Source: ECT2AJA-044 sp965262845 | GTDB taxonomy: Bacteria; Bacteroidota; Bacteroidia; Flavobacteriales; ECT2AJA-044 | DNA: 64,000 nt | Reading direction: 5' to 3' | Assembly: GCA_965262845.1 (NCBI GenBank) | Contig: CBDHFX010000002.1 | Location: forward strand, 1,488,001-1,552,000 | Shown: positions 1-8,918 of the stretch, piece by piece | Layout of the letters: each line of letters opens with the position of its first letter | Numbering within the stretch: position 1 is the stretch's first letter | The notes under the pieces: generated by a model | What the model was told of the DNA's origin: nothing | Seen by the model: only the letters and a program-made list of their open reading frames with translations | Databases searched by the model: none | Program-made: the position numbers and the translations under genes

Positions 1-108
1 TGATCAGCTGTATCGCTTATAAATGATCTGCCCCCTTTTCAGCATCACCACATCACAAGTGGTGAGTGGCCATCTGCCCGTGAGGGCAATAAAAAACAGA
101 CATCTCTT

Positions 109-906
109 TTACCGTACTTTGGCCTTGCGGATAATGTAAGCGAAGAGGTTAGGGAAGAATCGCTTGATGTAGATCCCGAGGGTTTCGCGACTGCCGATGT
201 AGACTTCGTTTTTACCGCGTTCCATTGAGCGAACCATGATAGCTGCACATTTTTCGGTGGGCATGCCGTTAGCCTGGGCATCGTCCATCTGACCGAGTTT
301 TTCGCCGCTGCCAGTAAGCGCATTCACGGAAATTTGCGTGCAAATGAATCCCGGGCAAAAGATCGTGACCCGGAGGCCCTGATCGTGCAGTTCGGCCCGC
401 AGGCTGTCGTAGAAACCGTGCAGGGCATGTTTGGCCGCGGCGTAGGCCGAGCGATACGGGCTACCGAATTTTCCGACCAGGCTGGAAGTTACGCCGATGT
501 GTCCGCCTCCGTTCCGGAGCATACCGGGCAACACCGCCTTGGTCAGAGCCACGGCTCCGAAGAAATCGATCTCCATGATGCGGCGATCCACTTCAAGCGG
601 AGTGTTCAGCGCTTTGTCGCGCTGACTAACGCCACCGTTATTCAGCAGCACATCCACTCGTCCCATCTGTGCCAGCACTCTGTCAGCCGCCGGGTACAGG
701 GTCAGCGTATCGGCCAAATCCAGCGTTTGCACCATCACCTCGGGCGCGCCACAGTCCTTCGCACGGGTCGCCACCGCTTGCAATGGCTCCTTTCGCCGGG
801 CCGATAGCACCAGCCGTGCCCCCCGCCCTGCAAACTCATATGCCAGCGCCTCGCCGATCCCCGATGTAGCCCCCGTGATCCAAACCACCTTGTTCCGGAA
901 ACTCAT
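109..906 (-). CDS. SDR family oxidoreductase
   Basis: Short-chain dehydrogenase/reductase of 265 residues, expected to use NAD(P)H on an unknown substrate in the cytoplasm. Seen: the Rossmann glycine motif TGATSGIG at about residues 11-18, the NNGG segment of the fold, and the catalytic YAAAK with Tyr155. The start is the ATG at 906, because the product then begins MSFRNKVVWITG as usual for the family; a longer in-frame extension to 981 would cross the divergent promoter. A near-consensus -7 box (TATTTTCG, 912-919, minus strand) lies just upstream. It diverges from the peptidase at 968. The C-terminus is somewhat basic (IRKAKVR). The substrate cannot be told from sequence. Confidence 0.9.
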   Translation of the reverse strand: MSFRNKVVWITGATSGIGEALAYEFAGRGARLVLSARRKEPLQAVATRAKDCGAPEVMVQTLDLADTLTLYPAADRVLAQMGRVDVLLNNGGVSQRDKALNTPLEVDRRIMEIDFFGAVALTKAVLPGMLRNGGGHIGVTSSLVGKFGSPYRSAYAAAKHALHGFYDSLRAELHDQGLRVTIFCPGFICTQISVNALTGSGEKLGQMDDAQANGMPTEKCAAIMVRSMERGKNEVYIGSRETLGIYIKRFFPNLFAYIIRKAKVR

Positions 907-956
907 AACCACGAAAATACTGTTTTGCCGGAACCCTTTATCCCCTCCGTAAGTAT

Positions 957-964
957 TAGTTTTG
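957..964 (+). promoter_or_regulatory. -7 promoter box of the M28 peptidase gene
   Basis: TAGTTTTG matches the Bacteroidota TAnnTTTG element exactly. It ends 3 nt before the ATG at 968, so the transcript would begin at or near the start codon (leaderless or nearly so). The 60-bp gap to the divergent SDR gene carries both promoters. Confidence 0.6.
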
Positions 965-967
965 CGC

Positions 968-2659
968 ATGATGAAGAACATAAGACGGATTGTAGTGATC
1001 GGCCTCGCGGCCGGATGTATTCCCGGGACCTCAGCTCAGATCTGTAATAAGACCAACAGAAGATCCCTGGCGCAATTCGAGGAGCACGTCCATTATCTGG
1101 CCTCTGACGAGCTCGAAGGTCGCGAAGCAGGGACCGACGGAGAGGTGGCAGCGCGCAGGTATATCGTATCACAGATGAAGGCGATCGGACTCGAGCCGAA
1201 GGGAACAAAAGGCTATATTCAACCCTTCCCCTTTCAACATCTGGCCAGGGTAGATAAGACCTCCACCTTTATCCGCTGGAAGGGACCCTACCTCCAGCTA
1301 GACCAGGATTTTTATCCGATCAAGTACAGTAGTAATGGTCAGGCCGGAGGCGATGGAATAATGGTCGGTTACGGAATCGAAGCACCGGAATTGGGCTACA
1401 CTGACTATCGCGATACCACCATTGACTACCGGGGGAAGATCTTCCTCATGGATATAGGGTCACCGGATGGGACCCACCCGCACTCAAAATTCCGCGCCTA
1501 TCACGATGTACAGAAGCGGTTGGAACTGGCCGTAGAGAAAGGAGCGGCCGGGATCATCCTGTACAACACCGACGAGCATGCGGATGACCCGGAACGATCC
1601 TTCAAAAACATCGTGCCGCTAGGCATTCCTATTATTTTCTGGACTTCGTATGATAACGAAAATGACCTCCCGCTCAGGAACATCGAACTTTCTGTGAAGG
1701 TCGCGGAGGTTTCAGCTACCGGATACAATGTGATCGGCTATCTTGATCGGGGAGCTGCCAAAACCATTGTGATCGGGGCGCACTACGACCACCTCGGATA
1801 CGGCAGTGAGGGATCGCGATACAGGGGTGAGGAGCCGGCAATCCACAACGGAGCTGATGACAATGCGAGCGGTACGGCCGGGATCCTGGAGCTGGCTGCG
1901 TACTACAGCAAAAAAGGCAGGAAATACCAGAATAACAACATCCTGTTCATCGCTTTCAGTGCCGAGGAAAAAGGACTGCTGGGATCCAGACATTTCGTTG
2001 AGGATCCGACCATTTCACTGAGCTCAGTGAACTACATGATCAACTACGACATGATCGGTTCACTGGATGTGAACGACGGATTCGTGATCAACGGTGTGGG
2101 AACCAGCCCGCAATGGAAAGATGCCCTGGCCGCGGTGGACTGTGACCTCAGGTATACCACCACCGAATCAGGCATTGGGCCGAGTGACCACACGAGCTTC
2201 TACCTGAAGGGCATCCCGAGCATTCATTTCTTCACCGGTGCTACGCAACACTATCACAAACCGTCAGACGATCCGCAAACGCTGAACATGGCAGGTGCAA
2301 TGCGCATCATCGGGTTTACCAGGGAGCTGATCAACAGGCTTGACGATCAGCCGGCTTTGACCTTCAGCAAGACCGCGCACGAAGAAAGCATGCACGTGCC
2401 GAAATTCAAAGTGACCCTCGGGGTCATGCCTGACTACTCCTTTGAGGGACCGGGCATGCGGATCGATGGCATTATTCCGGATCGTCCGGCACAGCGCGCC
2501 GGTTTGCAGGATAAGGATATTATTGTACAGGTTGGAGACATGAATGTCATTGATATGCAAGGGTATATGAAGGCCCTTTCGGCTTTCAACAAAGGAGATG
2601 AGGTAACCGTGCGGTTCATTCGCAATGGGAAAGAAGGAACCACCCAACTCACTTTTTAA
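968..2659 (+). CDS. Secreted M28 family zinc aminopeptidase with PA and PDZ domains
   Basis: About 563 residues. An N-terminal signal peptide ends near GTSAQ. A PA domain (about residues 140-245) is inserted before the M28 zinc-peptidase domain, whose metal ligands are visible as AHYDHLG (about 270), NGADDNASG (about 292), AEEKGLLGS (about 330) and SDHTSF (about 405). A C-terminal PDZ domain (about 490-560, ending in GKEGTTQLTF) follows. Family knowledge: co-catalytic di-zinc aminopeptidases that trim peptides outside the cytoplasmic membrane. Start: ATG at 968 or 971; the TTG at 962 overlaps the -7 box and is unlikely. The TAA overlaps the gpsA ATG by one base, so the two are co-transcribed. 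A GC-rich mini-hairpin lies in the signal-peptide codons (1000-1013). Confidence 0.93.
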   Translation: MMKNIRRIVVIGLAAGCIPGTSAQICNKTNRRSLAQFEEHVHYLASDELEGREAGTDGEVAARRYIVSQMKAIGLEPKGTKGYIQPFPFQHLARVDKTSTFIRWKGPYLQLDQDFYPIKYSSNGQAGGDGIMVGYGIEAPELGYTDYRDTTIDYRGKIFLMDIGSPDGTHPHSKFRAYHDVQKRLELAVEKGAAGIILYNTDEHADDPERSFKNIVPLGIPIIFWTSYDNENDLPLRNIELSVKVAEVSATGYNVIGYLDRGAAKTIVIGAHYDHLGYGSEGSRYRGEEPAIHNGADDNASGTAGILELAAYYSKKGRKYQNNNILFIAFSAEEKGLLGSRHFVEDPTISLSSVNYMINYDMIGSLDVNDGFVINGVGTSPQWKDALAAVDCDLRYTTTESGIGPSDHTSFYLKGIPSIHFFTGATQHYHKPSDDPQTLNMAGAMRIIGFTRELINRLDDQPALTFSKTAHEESMHVPKFKVTLGVMPDYSFEGPGMRIDGIIPDRPAQRAGLQDKDIIVQVGDMNVIDMQGYMKALSAFNKGDEVTVRFIRNGKEGTTQLTF

Positions 2660-3654
2660 TGGGAGGCACTCCAAAAATAGCTGTGATCGGCGGAGGTAGC
2701 TGGGCCACTGCCCTGGTAAAGATCCTCACCGAGAATAATGAGCGGATCGGCTGGTGGATGCGCAATAAGGAAGCCATTGAGCATATCTTTCTGCACGGCC
2801 ATAATCCGGGTTATCTCAGCTCGGTGTTCCTTGACCCGCTTCGGCTTGATCTTTCCACAGATCTCAATGCTATCGTACGGGGTCACGATATCCTGTTCTT
2901 CGCCGTACCGTCCGCATTCCTGAAAGAAGCTCTGGAGCCACTGGGCGAATCGCTTGATGGAAAGGTCGTGGTATCTGCGATCAAGGGAATCGTGCCGGAT
3001 GAAAACCTGATCGTGGGCGAATATTTTCATCACAGGCACAACGTCCTGCTATCCAACATTGCTGTCGTCACGGGGCCTTGTCATGCCGAGGAAGTCGCCC
3101 TGGAACGGCTCAGCTATTTAACGGTTGCCTCGGAGGATGAGCAAGTGGCCCGGCTGATCAGGAAAAATCTTTCCTGCGATTATATCAGGGTTGCCACGTC
3201 AGATGATATTATTGGAACCGAATACGCGGCAGTAATGAAAAACATCATCGCGATCGCGGCCGGGATCTGCCATGCACTTGGGTACGGCGATAATTTTCAG
3301 GCTGTATTGGTGGTCAACGCCATCAGGGAAATGAAGCGTTTCATCAGGAATGTGTGTCCCGGCAAGCGCGACATCACCGACAGCGCCTACCTCGGAGATC
3401 TGCTCGTGACCGCTTATTCCCAATTCTCGCGCAACCGCACCTTTGGGAACATGATCGGAAAAGGATACCCGGTCCGGTCCGCCATGCTCGAAATGAACAT
3501 GGTGGCCGAAGGCTACTACGCCGTGGACTGTATCAAGAAAATGGGAAAGCTGCACGATGTCCGTATGCCGATCTGCAATATGGTATACAGGATTGTGTAC
3601 GAAGGAAGATCACCGCGGAAACAGGTGGCAAAACTTGCCGGGAAAATGAAGTAG
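2659..3654 (+). CDS. gpsA: NAD(P)H-dependent glycerol-3-phosphate dehydrogenase
   Basis: 331 residues, normal length. Reduces dihydroxyacetone phosphate to sn-glycerol-3-phosphate, the precursor of phospholipid backbones, in the cytoplasm. Seen: N-terminal nucleotide-binding GGGSWATAL (about residues 7-15), the VVSAIKGI segment with the conserved lysine, VTGPCHAEE, and the GTEYAAVMKNIIAIAAG helix with the catalytic lysine of the family. The C-terminal substrate-binding domain is complete. Its ATG overlaps the stop of the upstream peptidase gene (ATGA-type arrangement), implying translational coupling. No anomaly. Confidence 0.96.
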   Translation: MGGTPKIAVIGGGSWATALVKILTENNERIGWWMRNKEAIEHIFLHGHNPGYLSSVFLDPLRLDLSTDLNAIVRGHDILFFAVPSAFLKEALEPLGESLDGKVVVSAIKGIVPDENLIVGEYFHHRHNVLLSNIAVVTGPCHAEEVALERLSYLTVASEDEQVARLIRKNLSCDYIRVATSDDIIGTEYAAVMKNIIAIAAGICHALGYGDNFQAVLVVNAIREMKRFIRNVCPGKRDITDSAYLGDLLVTAYSQFSRNRTFGNMIGKGYPVRSAMLEMNMVAEGYYAVDCIKKMGKLHDVRMPICNMVYRIVYEGRSPRKQVAKLAGKMK

Positions 3655-3730
3655 GCAGAGAGCGGAAAAAATAGCTGATCATTTGAACGGTTATGCGTTC
3701 AATGCTTACCTTTCGTCAAAATACAAGCAA

Positions 3731-4399
3731 ATGTCGACCAAAGAAAAATTCCTCCCCTACTCCCGTCCCTATATTGCTCCTGAAGAGATGGTCCTACGGA
3801 CCGATGAGTACTTCCGCCACATGGACCAACGCCGTTCCCTGCGGTTTTTTTCGGACCGCAAGGTCCCCCGGGAGGTCATCGGAAACCTGATCCGCACGGC
3901 CTCCACCGCTCCCAGTGGCGCCCACAAGCAACCCTGGACCTTTGTAGCCGTACAGGATCCGGAGACGAAGTCCAGGATCCGCGAGGCGGCAGAACGGGAA
4001 GAGTACGAAAATTACAACGGCAGGATGTCCACGGAGTGGCTCAACGACCTCAAACAGTTTAATACCAGCTGGGACAAGCCCTTCCTGGAGATCGCTCCGT
4101 GGCTGATCGTGGTGTTCCGACAGAGCTATCGGTTCAGGAAGGACGGTTCATCTGGGTTGCACTATTACGTGAATGAGAGCGTCGGCCTCGCGGCCGGATT
4201 TCTGCTGGCCGCAATCCATAACGCCGGGCTCGTGGCACTGACCCACACACCTTCGCCCATGAATTTCCTGCAGAAGATCCTCAACCGACCCGGAAACGAA
4301 AAACCCTTTTTGCTGATCCCGGTGGGTTACCCCGCGGATGATGCGGTCGTACCGGATCTGACCCGCAAGGGGCTCAATGAAGTAGCTGTGTTCATATAG
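3731..4399 (+). CDS. Nitroreductase family flavoprotein
   Basis: 222 residues from the ATG at 3731 (MSTKEKFLPYS); the TTG at 3683 would add 16 uncharacteristic residues. FMN-binding nitroreductase fold: RRSLRFFSDRKVPREVI at the N-terminus holds the flavin phosphate contacts, TASTAPSGAHKQPWTFV is the second conserved block, and a glycine-rich GLAAGFLLAAI helix follows. The family reduces nitro-compounds, quinones or halogenated tyrosines (iodotyrosine deiodinase-like members share the SGAHKQPW signature) with NAD(P)H. The physiological substrate is unknown. It lies 76 nt downstream of gpsA and converges with the M1 peptidase gene. Confidence 0.9.
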   Translation: MSTKEKFLPYSRPYIAPEEMVLRTDEYFRHMDQRRSLRFFSDRKVPREVIGNLIRTASTAPSGAHKQPWTFVAVQDPETKSRIREAAEREEYENYNGRMSTEWLNDLKQFNTSWDKPFLEIAPWLIVVFRQSYRFRKDGSSGLHYYVNESVGLAAGFLLAAIHNAGLVALTHTPSPMNFLQKILNRPGNEKPFLLIPVGYPADDAVVPDLTRKGLNEVAVFI

Positions 4400-4416
4400 C
4401 AAGATCACACAAATCC

Positions 4417-6981
4417 CTAGCGCCAATAGCTTTTTAAGGTCGGATCCGTTTCCCCGGACTTAATGTCGGCCATCTCGGTTTCCAAACGTCTGACCATTGT
4501 CGACAACCACTCTTCAGCTCCCTTTTTTTCGCTGCGCTTCCTCAAGGCATCACACAAGTTTTCCAGGCTGGTCATCGCCGTGTAGCGCAAACGCCAGGGC
4601 GAGGCATTGCGTGCAGCATTGGACAGGATCGGATAGCCATCCCCGACCACTTTCTCTTCCTGTTTGGCCAGGTAATCGGCGTAGATCAGGCGAATATTGG
4701 TGGCATCAGATCCGGTGGCCATAGAGGCTTGTTCCTTCATGAACGGCGCATCATCCTTACTTCCGTGATCTGCGATGATGCGCATGCAGGTACTGACCAG
4801 GTAGGATTTGGCATCCGGACCTAATTTACGGGCCTGATCCAGAGCCATATCCACATTTTTATCTGCTATCGCACGCAGGGCCGCAGCATTGACTTTGTAC
4901 GAGGGATCGTTGAAGCAATCCAAATAGAACTCAGTATCTGATTCGCCGAAGTAATGAGCCATGGTCTCAACGGCCACGGCACGAACGGATGATTCCTTGT
5001 CCGCGTAGGCCATTTCCTTCACATGGTCCTTCAGGGCTGACATCCTGGAGGCATCGGCCCGGTCCATCGCACGGAGGGCCTGAATACGCAGGTATCCATA
5101 GGGATCGTTCAGAGAAGCCACGACCATCTGCGTGGCCAAAGTGGTATCGCCACCCGACAAAATGGCGGCCTGAGCATCAATGCGATCCATCAGCCTGGAT
5201 CCGCGCATGTACAGGTTCATGTATTCCTGAAAAGTTCGATCTTGCTCAACCTGCGCCAGCAGCATACGGTCGCCATCAAAGTTGACGAGCACCGGCTTTT
5301 GATCAACCTTAAATCGAAACTCCTCTTCGCCCTCGTCAATCACGACTCTATGCCGAACCACATCGTCGGCGAAGTACAGGTCAATGGCTACGGGTAGCAA
5401 ATAAAGCGGCGTACGTTCAAGGTCCTGTACCTGCCTGACCCGAACGATTTGCTCGTTGGTTGAGTTGGAATAGGCATACTCAATCTCGAGTTGTGGATGA
5501 CCGGAGGCCAGAAACCACTGATCAAAGAACCAGTTCAGGTCCTTTCCGACAACTTTTTCCATGGCCAGGCGCAGGTCGTGGATCTCTGCCGGCTGAAAAG
5601 CATTATCGCGCAGGTAGGTACCCAATCCTTCAAAGAAAGCGTTGTCACCTAAGTAGTTGCGGAGCATGTGCAAGATCCGGCTTCCCTTGGCGTATGAGTG
5701 CCTGTCGAACATCGCTTCCCTATCGCTGTAGTCGAAGCGGATCATGTCGACTTGCTTACCACTCTGATATTCGCTCAGGTAGCTCCTGAGATCGTTCCAC
5801 AGGTGGTAATCGGCGCTTTCGATCCCGTAGGCATGTTCACGCCAGAGGTATTCGCCATAGGTGGCAAAGCTTTCGTTCAGCGGCAAGTTTGACCAGCTCT
5901 CACAGGTAACGAGATCTCCGAACCACTGGTGAAACAGTTCGTGGGCGATGATATCGTGCTGTGGACGGTCCAACACGGTTCGATCATCCTGGTAAACGAA
6001 CGCTCCATGGACCGTTGCAGAGGTATTTTCCATAGCTCCGGACACGTAGTCGCGCACAATGATCTGGCTGTACTTATCCCACGGATAATCCACTCCAAGT
6101 AGTTCGCTGTAAAACCCGATCATATCCGGTGTTTCGCCAAAAATGGTGCGGGCATAGGGCTCGTACTCATCCTCCACATAGTAGCTCACCTCCATATCGC
6201 GCCAGGTATCACTGACCTTTCTGAATGGTCCGATGCCCAGCATCACGAGATAGGGTGCATGGGGTTTATCCTGCTTCCAGTAGTCGAGTCGTGTGCTGTC
6301 GTTATTTTCCAGGCTGTACACCAGCAATCCGTTCGAAAGAGTATGGTATTTGCTGTCGACCGTCAGAAAGATCTCTTGTGTCATTTTCTGATTTGGCTTG
6401 TCCAGGGTGGGAAACCAACAGCTATTCGATTCGGTCTCACCCTGTGTCCAGATCTCGGTTGCCTTGTTTTCTTCCTCGCCAGTCGGATTAATGAAGTACA
6501 AGCCCCTGGCTCCGGCAATCGCGGCCGATCCAATGCGGTTCAATTCGTTGGGCTTAGCCACGTATTCGATATAAACCCTGAGCGTATCTTCACGGCTGTA
6601 TTCCTGCCCCAGGTCGATATCGATCACGAGGTTGTCGTACGTGTAGTTCAGGTCAGTATGCACGATATTTTCCACGAGCTGCACCTTGTACAGCTCAAAC
6701 CCTTTCGCCTCCACCTTGAAATGGTCGGTGGCGTAGAACCAGGGCTTTACATCAAGCCATGCGCGTCCGATCACGTGTTGATTTTCCCAATCGAATTTCA
6801 GGTCGAGTTTCGTGTGGATCAGATCGAACTCCCTGGTGGCTTCAGCCTGATATACGGGTCTCTGCGCAACGATAGGCTCAATGAGCTCGATTTCTTCAAG
6901 CATGACCGTATCGGCTTTTTTTATCCCGCCGCAGGCGGAAAGCAACAATGACCCTAAGGCGGGGAAGATCCATTTTTTCAT
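4417..6981 (-). CDS. M1 family metallopeptidase (aminopeptidase N-like), lipoprotein
   Basis: 854 residues. A lipoprotein signal with lipobox LLSAC puts Cys17 at the mature N-terminus, so the enzyme is membrane-anchored. The N-terminal beta domain is followed by the exopeptidase motif GAMEN (about residue 314), the zinc motif HELFH (about 344) and the downstream NESFA glutamate (about 367). The C-terminal third is alpha-helical with HEAT-like repeats (VRAVAVETMAHYFG and similar). Family role: removal of N-terminal residues from peptides for nutrition or turnover in the envelope. A -7 box and the GGGAGGGA purine stretch lie upstream. It converges with the nitroreductase gene. Confidence 0.94.
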   Translation of the reverse strand: MKKWIFPALGSLLLSACGGIKKADTVMLEEIELIEPIVAQRPVYQAEATREFDLIHTKLDLKFDWENQHVIGRAWLDVKPWFYATDHFKVEAKGFELYKVQLVENIVHTDLNYTYDNLVIDIDLGQEYSREDTLRVYIEYVAKPNELNRIGSAAIAGARGLYFINPTGEEENKATEIWTQGETESNSCWFPTLDKPNQKMTQEIFLTVDSKYHTLSNGLLVYSLENNDSTRLDYWKQDKPHAPYLVMLGIGPFRKVSDTWRDMEVSYYVEDEYEPYARTIFGETPDMIGFYSELLGVDYPWDKYSQIIVRDYVSGAMENTSATVHGAFVYQDDRTVLDRPQHDIIAHELFHQWFGDLVTCESWSNLPLNESFATYGEYLWREHAYGIESADYHLWNDLRSYLSEYQSGKQVDMIRFDYSDREAMFDRHSYAKGSRILHMLRNYLGDNAFFEGLGTYLRDNAFQPAEIHDLRLAMEKVVGKDLNWFFDQWFLASGHPQLEIEYAYSNSTNEQIVRVRQVQDLERTPLYLLPVAIDLYFADDVVRHRVVIDEGEEEFRFKVDQKPVLVNFDGDRMLLAQVEQDRTFQEYMNLYMRGSRLMDRIDAQAAILSGGDTTLATQMVVASLNDPYGYLRIQALRAMDRADASRMSALKDHVKEMAYADKESSVRAVAVETMAHYFGESDTEFYLDCFNDPSYKVNAAALRAIADKNVDMALDQARKLGPDAKSYLVSTCMRIIADHGSKDDAPFMKEQASMATGSDATNIRLIYADYLAKQEEKVVGDGYPILSNAARNASPWRLRYTAMTSLENLCDALRKRSEKKGAEEWLSTMVRRLETEMADIKSGETDPTLKSYWR

Positions 6982-7003
6982 TCGGGAGGGACTTTAGTCA
7001 GGC

Positions 7004-7011
7004 CAAATATA
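7004..7011 (-). promoter_or_regulatory. -7 promoter box of the M1 peptidase gene
   Basis: On the minus strand this reads TATATTTG, an exact TAnnTTTG match, 22 nt before the ATG at 6981. A purine-rich ribosome-binding stretch lies between. Confidence 0.6.
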
Positions 7012-7050
7012 ACCGACTTTTTTGCAGCAGGGGAAAGAGCACTAAACCGG

Positions 7051-7965
7051 TTATATATCGAACTGAACGAGGTCAATGAATTCCTGCAAGCGTCGGCGGA
7101 GGTCTTCGCTGCTGAGTTCAAGGAGCCGTTCGGGGCCAAATTTTTCGACGGTAAAACTGGCGAGAGCCGAACCGTGGATCACCGCACGCTTCATGTTGCG
7201 AAAGCTCGTGTCACGAGTTTGCGCGAGGTATCCGATGAATCCGCCTGCGAAGGCGTCGCCGGCGCCGGTCGGATCAAATACTTCTTCCAGTGGGAGCGCC
7301 GGAGCGAAGAAAACTTCGTGCTCGCTGAAGAGTAATGCACCGTGTTCGCCTTTTTTGACGACAAGCACTTTGGGGCCCATAGCCAGGATCTTCCTGGCCG
7401 ACTTCACAAGGGAATAGTTATCTGCGAGTTGACGCGCCTCTTCGTCATTGATGATGAGCACGTCAATGCGTTTCAATACTTTTTTTAGGTCGCCCATACA
7501 GCTGTCCATCCAAAAGTTCATGGTGTCGAGCGCCACCAGCCTGGTGCTTCCGTTGAGCTGATCAAGCACCCGGGCCTGAACGTTGGGCATGAGGTTGCCG
7601 AGCATCACAAATTCGGTGTCTTTGTACGATTCCGGAAGCACCGGGTCAAAATCTTCCAACACGTTCAGTTGGGTGTCCAGGGTATCGCGCGCGTTCATGT
7701 CCATATGATACCTTCCTGCCCAGAAGAATGACTTACGTCCCTTGAGTTCCTGAAGTCCTTCCAAATTGATTTTGCGCTGTCGCATTTTCTGCAGAAATTC
7801 CTGGTCGTAGTCCTCCCCCACCACGGAAACCAGGCGGATTGGAGGGCTGAACTGGGATGCGGCCATACTAAAATACATGGCTGATCCACCAACGATCCTG
7901 TCTGTTTTTCCAAAGGGTGTTTCGATAGCATCGTACGCAACGGTTCCTACAACGAGCAGACTCAT
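7051..7965 (-). CDS. PfkB family carbohydrate/nucleoside kinase
   Basis: 304 residues, full length for a ribokinase-like kinase. N-terminal VVGTVAYDAIETPFGK and GGSAMYFSMAA form the substrate lid and pocket; DPTGAGDAFAGGFIGYLA (about residue 233) is the PfkB signature with the catalytic Asp and the anion-hole GAGD. Family chemistry is ATP-dependent phosphorylation of a sugar or nucleoside hydroxyl. Members with this N-terminus in Bacteroidota are often annotated only as PfkB family; I cannot assign the substrate. Monocistronic, with its own -7 box, divergent from tRNA-Asn. Confidence 0.92.
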   Translation of the reverse strand: MSLLVVGTVAYDAIETPFGKTDRIVGGSAMYFSMAASQFSPPIRLVSVVGEDYDQEFLQKMRQRKINLEGLQELKGRKSFFWAGRYHMDMNARDTLDTQLNVLEDFDPVLPESYKDTEFVMLGNLMPNVQARVLDQLNGSTRLVALDTMNFWMDSCMGDLKKVLKRIDVLIINDEEARQLADNYSLVKSARKILAMGPKVLVVKKGEHGALLFSEHEVFFAPALPLEEVFDPTGAGDAFAGGFIGYLAQTRDTSFRNMKRAVIHGSALASFTVEKFGPERLLELSSEDLRRRLQEFIDLVQFDI

Positions 7966-7990
7966 ATCCGGAGCTTTAAAATTTTCATGG

Positions 7991-7998
7991 CAAAGGTA
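7991..7998 (-). promoter_or_regulatory. -7 promoter box of the PfkB kinase gene
   Basis: Reads TACCTTTG on the minus strand (exact TAnnTTTG), 25 nt before the ATG at 7965. Confidence 0.6.
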
Positions 7999-8021
7999 TT
8001 GTTTCCTTAGAGATCAAAGCG

Positions 8022-8029
8022 TATATTTG
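8022..8029 (+). promoter_or_regulatory. -7 promoter box of tRNA-Asn
   Basis: TATATTTG (exact TAnnTTTG) ends 21 nt before the first base of tRNA-Asn. It is divergent from the PfkB promoter 24 nt away. Confidence 0.6.
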
Positions 8030-8050
8030 CCGTCCGCTTTTGGAAGCTAT

Positions 8051-8124
8051 TCCTCCTTAGCTCAGTTGGTTAGAGCATCTGACTGTTAATCAGAGGGTCG
8101 CTGGTTCGAGTCCAGCAGGGGGAG
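8051..8124 (+). tRNA. tRNA-Asn(GTT)
   Basis: 74-nt cloverleaf. The acceptor TCCTCCT pairs with AGGGGGA (one G-U), D arm TAGCTCAGTTGGTTAGA, anticodon loop CTGTTAA with anticodon GTT, T arm GCTGG-TTCGAGT-CCAGC, discriminator G. CCA is not encoded. It sits exactly at the left edge of the AT-rich accessory block, a common position for integration, but no duplicated 3' end was found downstream. Confidence 0.97.
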
Positions 8125-8138
8125 CAGACACAATGATA

Positions 8139-8175
8139 AAACGGTTATACTATTGATAGTGTGACCGTTTTTTTT
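8139..8175 (+). terminator. Intrinsic terminator after tRNA-Asn
   Basis: A 15-bp stem (8139-8153 with 8156-8170, two G-U pairs, 2-nt loop in the perfect fold) runs into eight T residues. It ends the tRNA transcript and insulates the reductase gene that follows. Confidence 0.85.
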
Positions 8176-8189
8176 ATTTTAGACAACAT

Positions 8190-8720
8190 ATGAATCCCAA
8201 GACCATTTTGTATATAGCAATGTCCGAAGACGGTTTTATTGCTGGTGAAAAGGACAATATCGACTTTCTAAATGAGTATCAAGTTGAAGGTGAAGACTAT
8301 GGATATGGAAAATTTATAAATACGATAGGATCAATTATTGTTGGAAGAAAGACTTATAAAAAAGTAATTAGCATGGGGTATCCTTATCACGAGGATAAGG
8401 ATGTTTATGTAATCACGAGGAATTCAAAACCTTTTTCAAATCGTCTTCATTTTTATGATGGTGATCTTAATTTATTAGTGAATAAACTTAAAAGTGCAAA
8501 TTCAGGGAATATATATTGTGATGGTGGGGCCAAATTAGCAAAATCTCTAATTAGCTTAGGTTTAATTGATGAAATAATACTCTCAATTATCCCTGTTGAT
8601 CTGAAAAAAGGAACCTTACTTTTTCAAAATGGAACTATTCCTTCTGAATTTGAATTGAAACACAGTAAGAAATTTCAAACTGGTTTAATTCAATACACTT
8701 ACCGTTTAATGTCAAATTGA
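8190..8720 (+). CDS. Dihydrofolate reductase family protein (RibD C-terminal domain)
   Basis: 176 residues. N-terminal ILYIAMSEDGFIAG is the opening strand and nicotinamide-side loop of the RibD_C/DHFR fold; GSIIVGRKTYKKV and YVITRNSK follow, and IYCDGGAKLAKSLI is the conserved nucleotide-binding glycine segment; LIDEIILSIIPV closes the fold. Family members reduce pteridine- or riboflavin-like substrates with NADPH, but small stand-alone versions are mostly uncharacterised. It is much more AT-rich than the genes on the other side of tRNA-Asn, consistent with horizontal gain. Start is the ATG at 8190, 15 nt after the terminator T-tract. Confidence 0.88.
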   Translation: MNPKTILYIAMSEDGFIAGEKDNIDFLNEYQVEGEDYGYGKFINTIGSIIVGRKTYKKVISMGYPYHEDKDVYVITRNSKPFSNRLHFYDGDLNLLVNKLKSANSGNIYCDGGAKLAKSLISLGLIDEIILSIIPVDLKKGTLLFQNGTIPSEFELKHSKKFQTGLIQYTYRLMSN

Positions 8721-8918
8721 AAGCTTTCGAATTGGATGCAACTATGAATAATAAGAGGAGCAAGAGTACAAAGGGGGTAAAACAGCATTTGAGCTCTTTT
8801 TTGTTTTGGGTTTTATCTTAACTTCCTAAAATAGTCTGGAGCAGGCGTGGGCAGCAGGTTTGTAGTGGCTATAATAGCGGACAGCTTCCGGTTGTTCGAA
8901 GCTTGGTTAAACAGCTGC
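8721..8918. other. Non-coding gap, nothing recognised
   Basis: Nearly 200 bp between the reductase gene and repeat copy A. No open frame of note, no tRNA, no convincing hairpin with a T-tract. It may be eroded cassette DNA. Confidence 0.4.

Noticed and set aside
75..88. Hairpin TGCCC-GTGA-GGGCA as terminator of the SDR gene
   Set aside because: No T-tract follows on the minus strand; it fits the mini-hairpin set instead.
8051..8124. tRNA-Asn 3' end as attL with a downstream attR
   Set aside because: No second copy of the T-arm/acceptor sequence was found near 15.5 or 22.8 kb.
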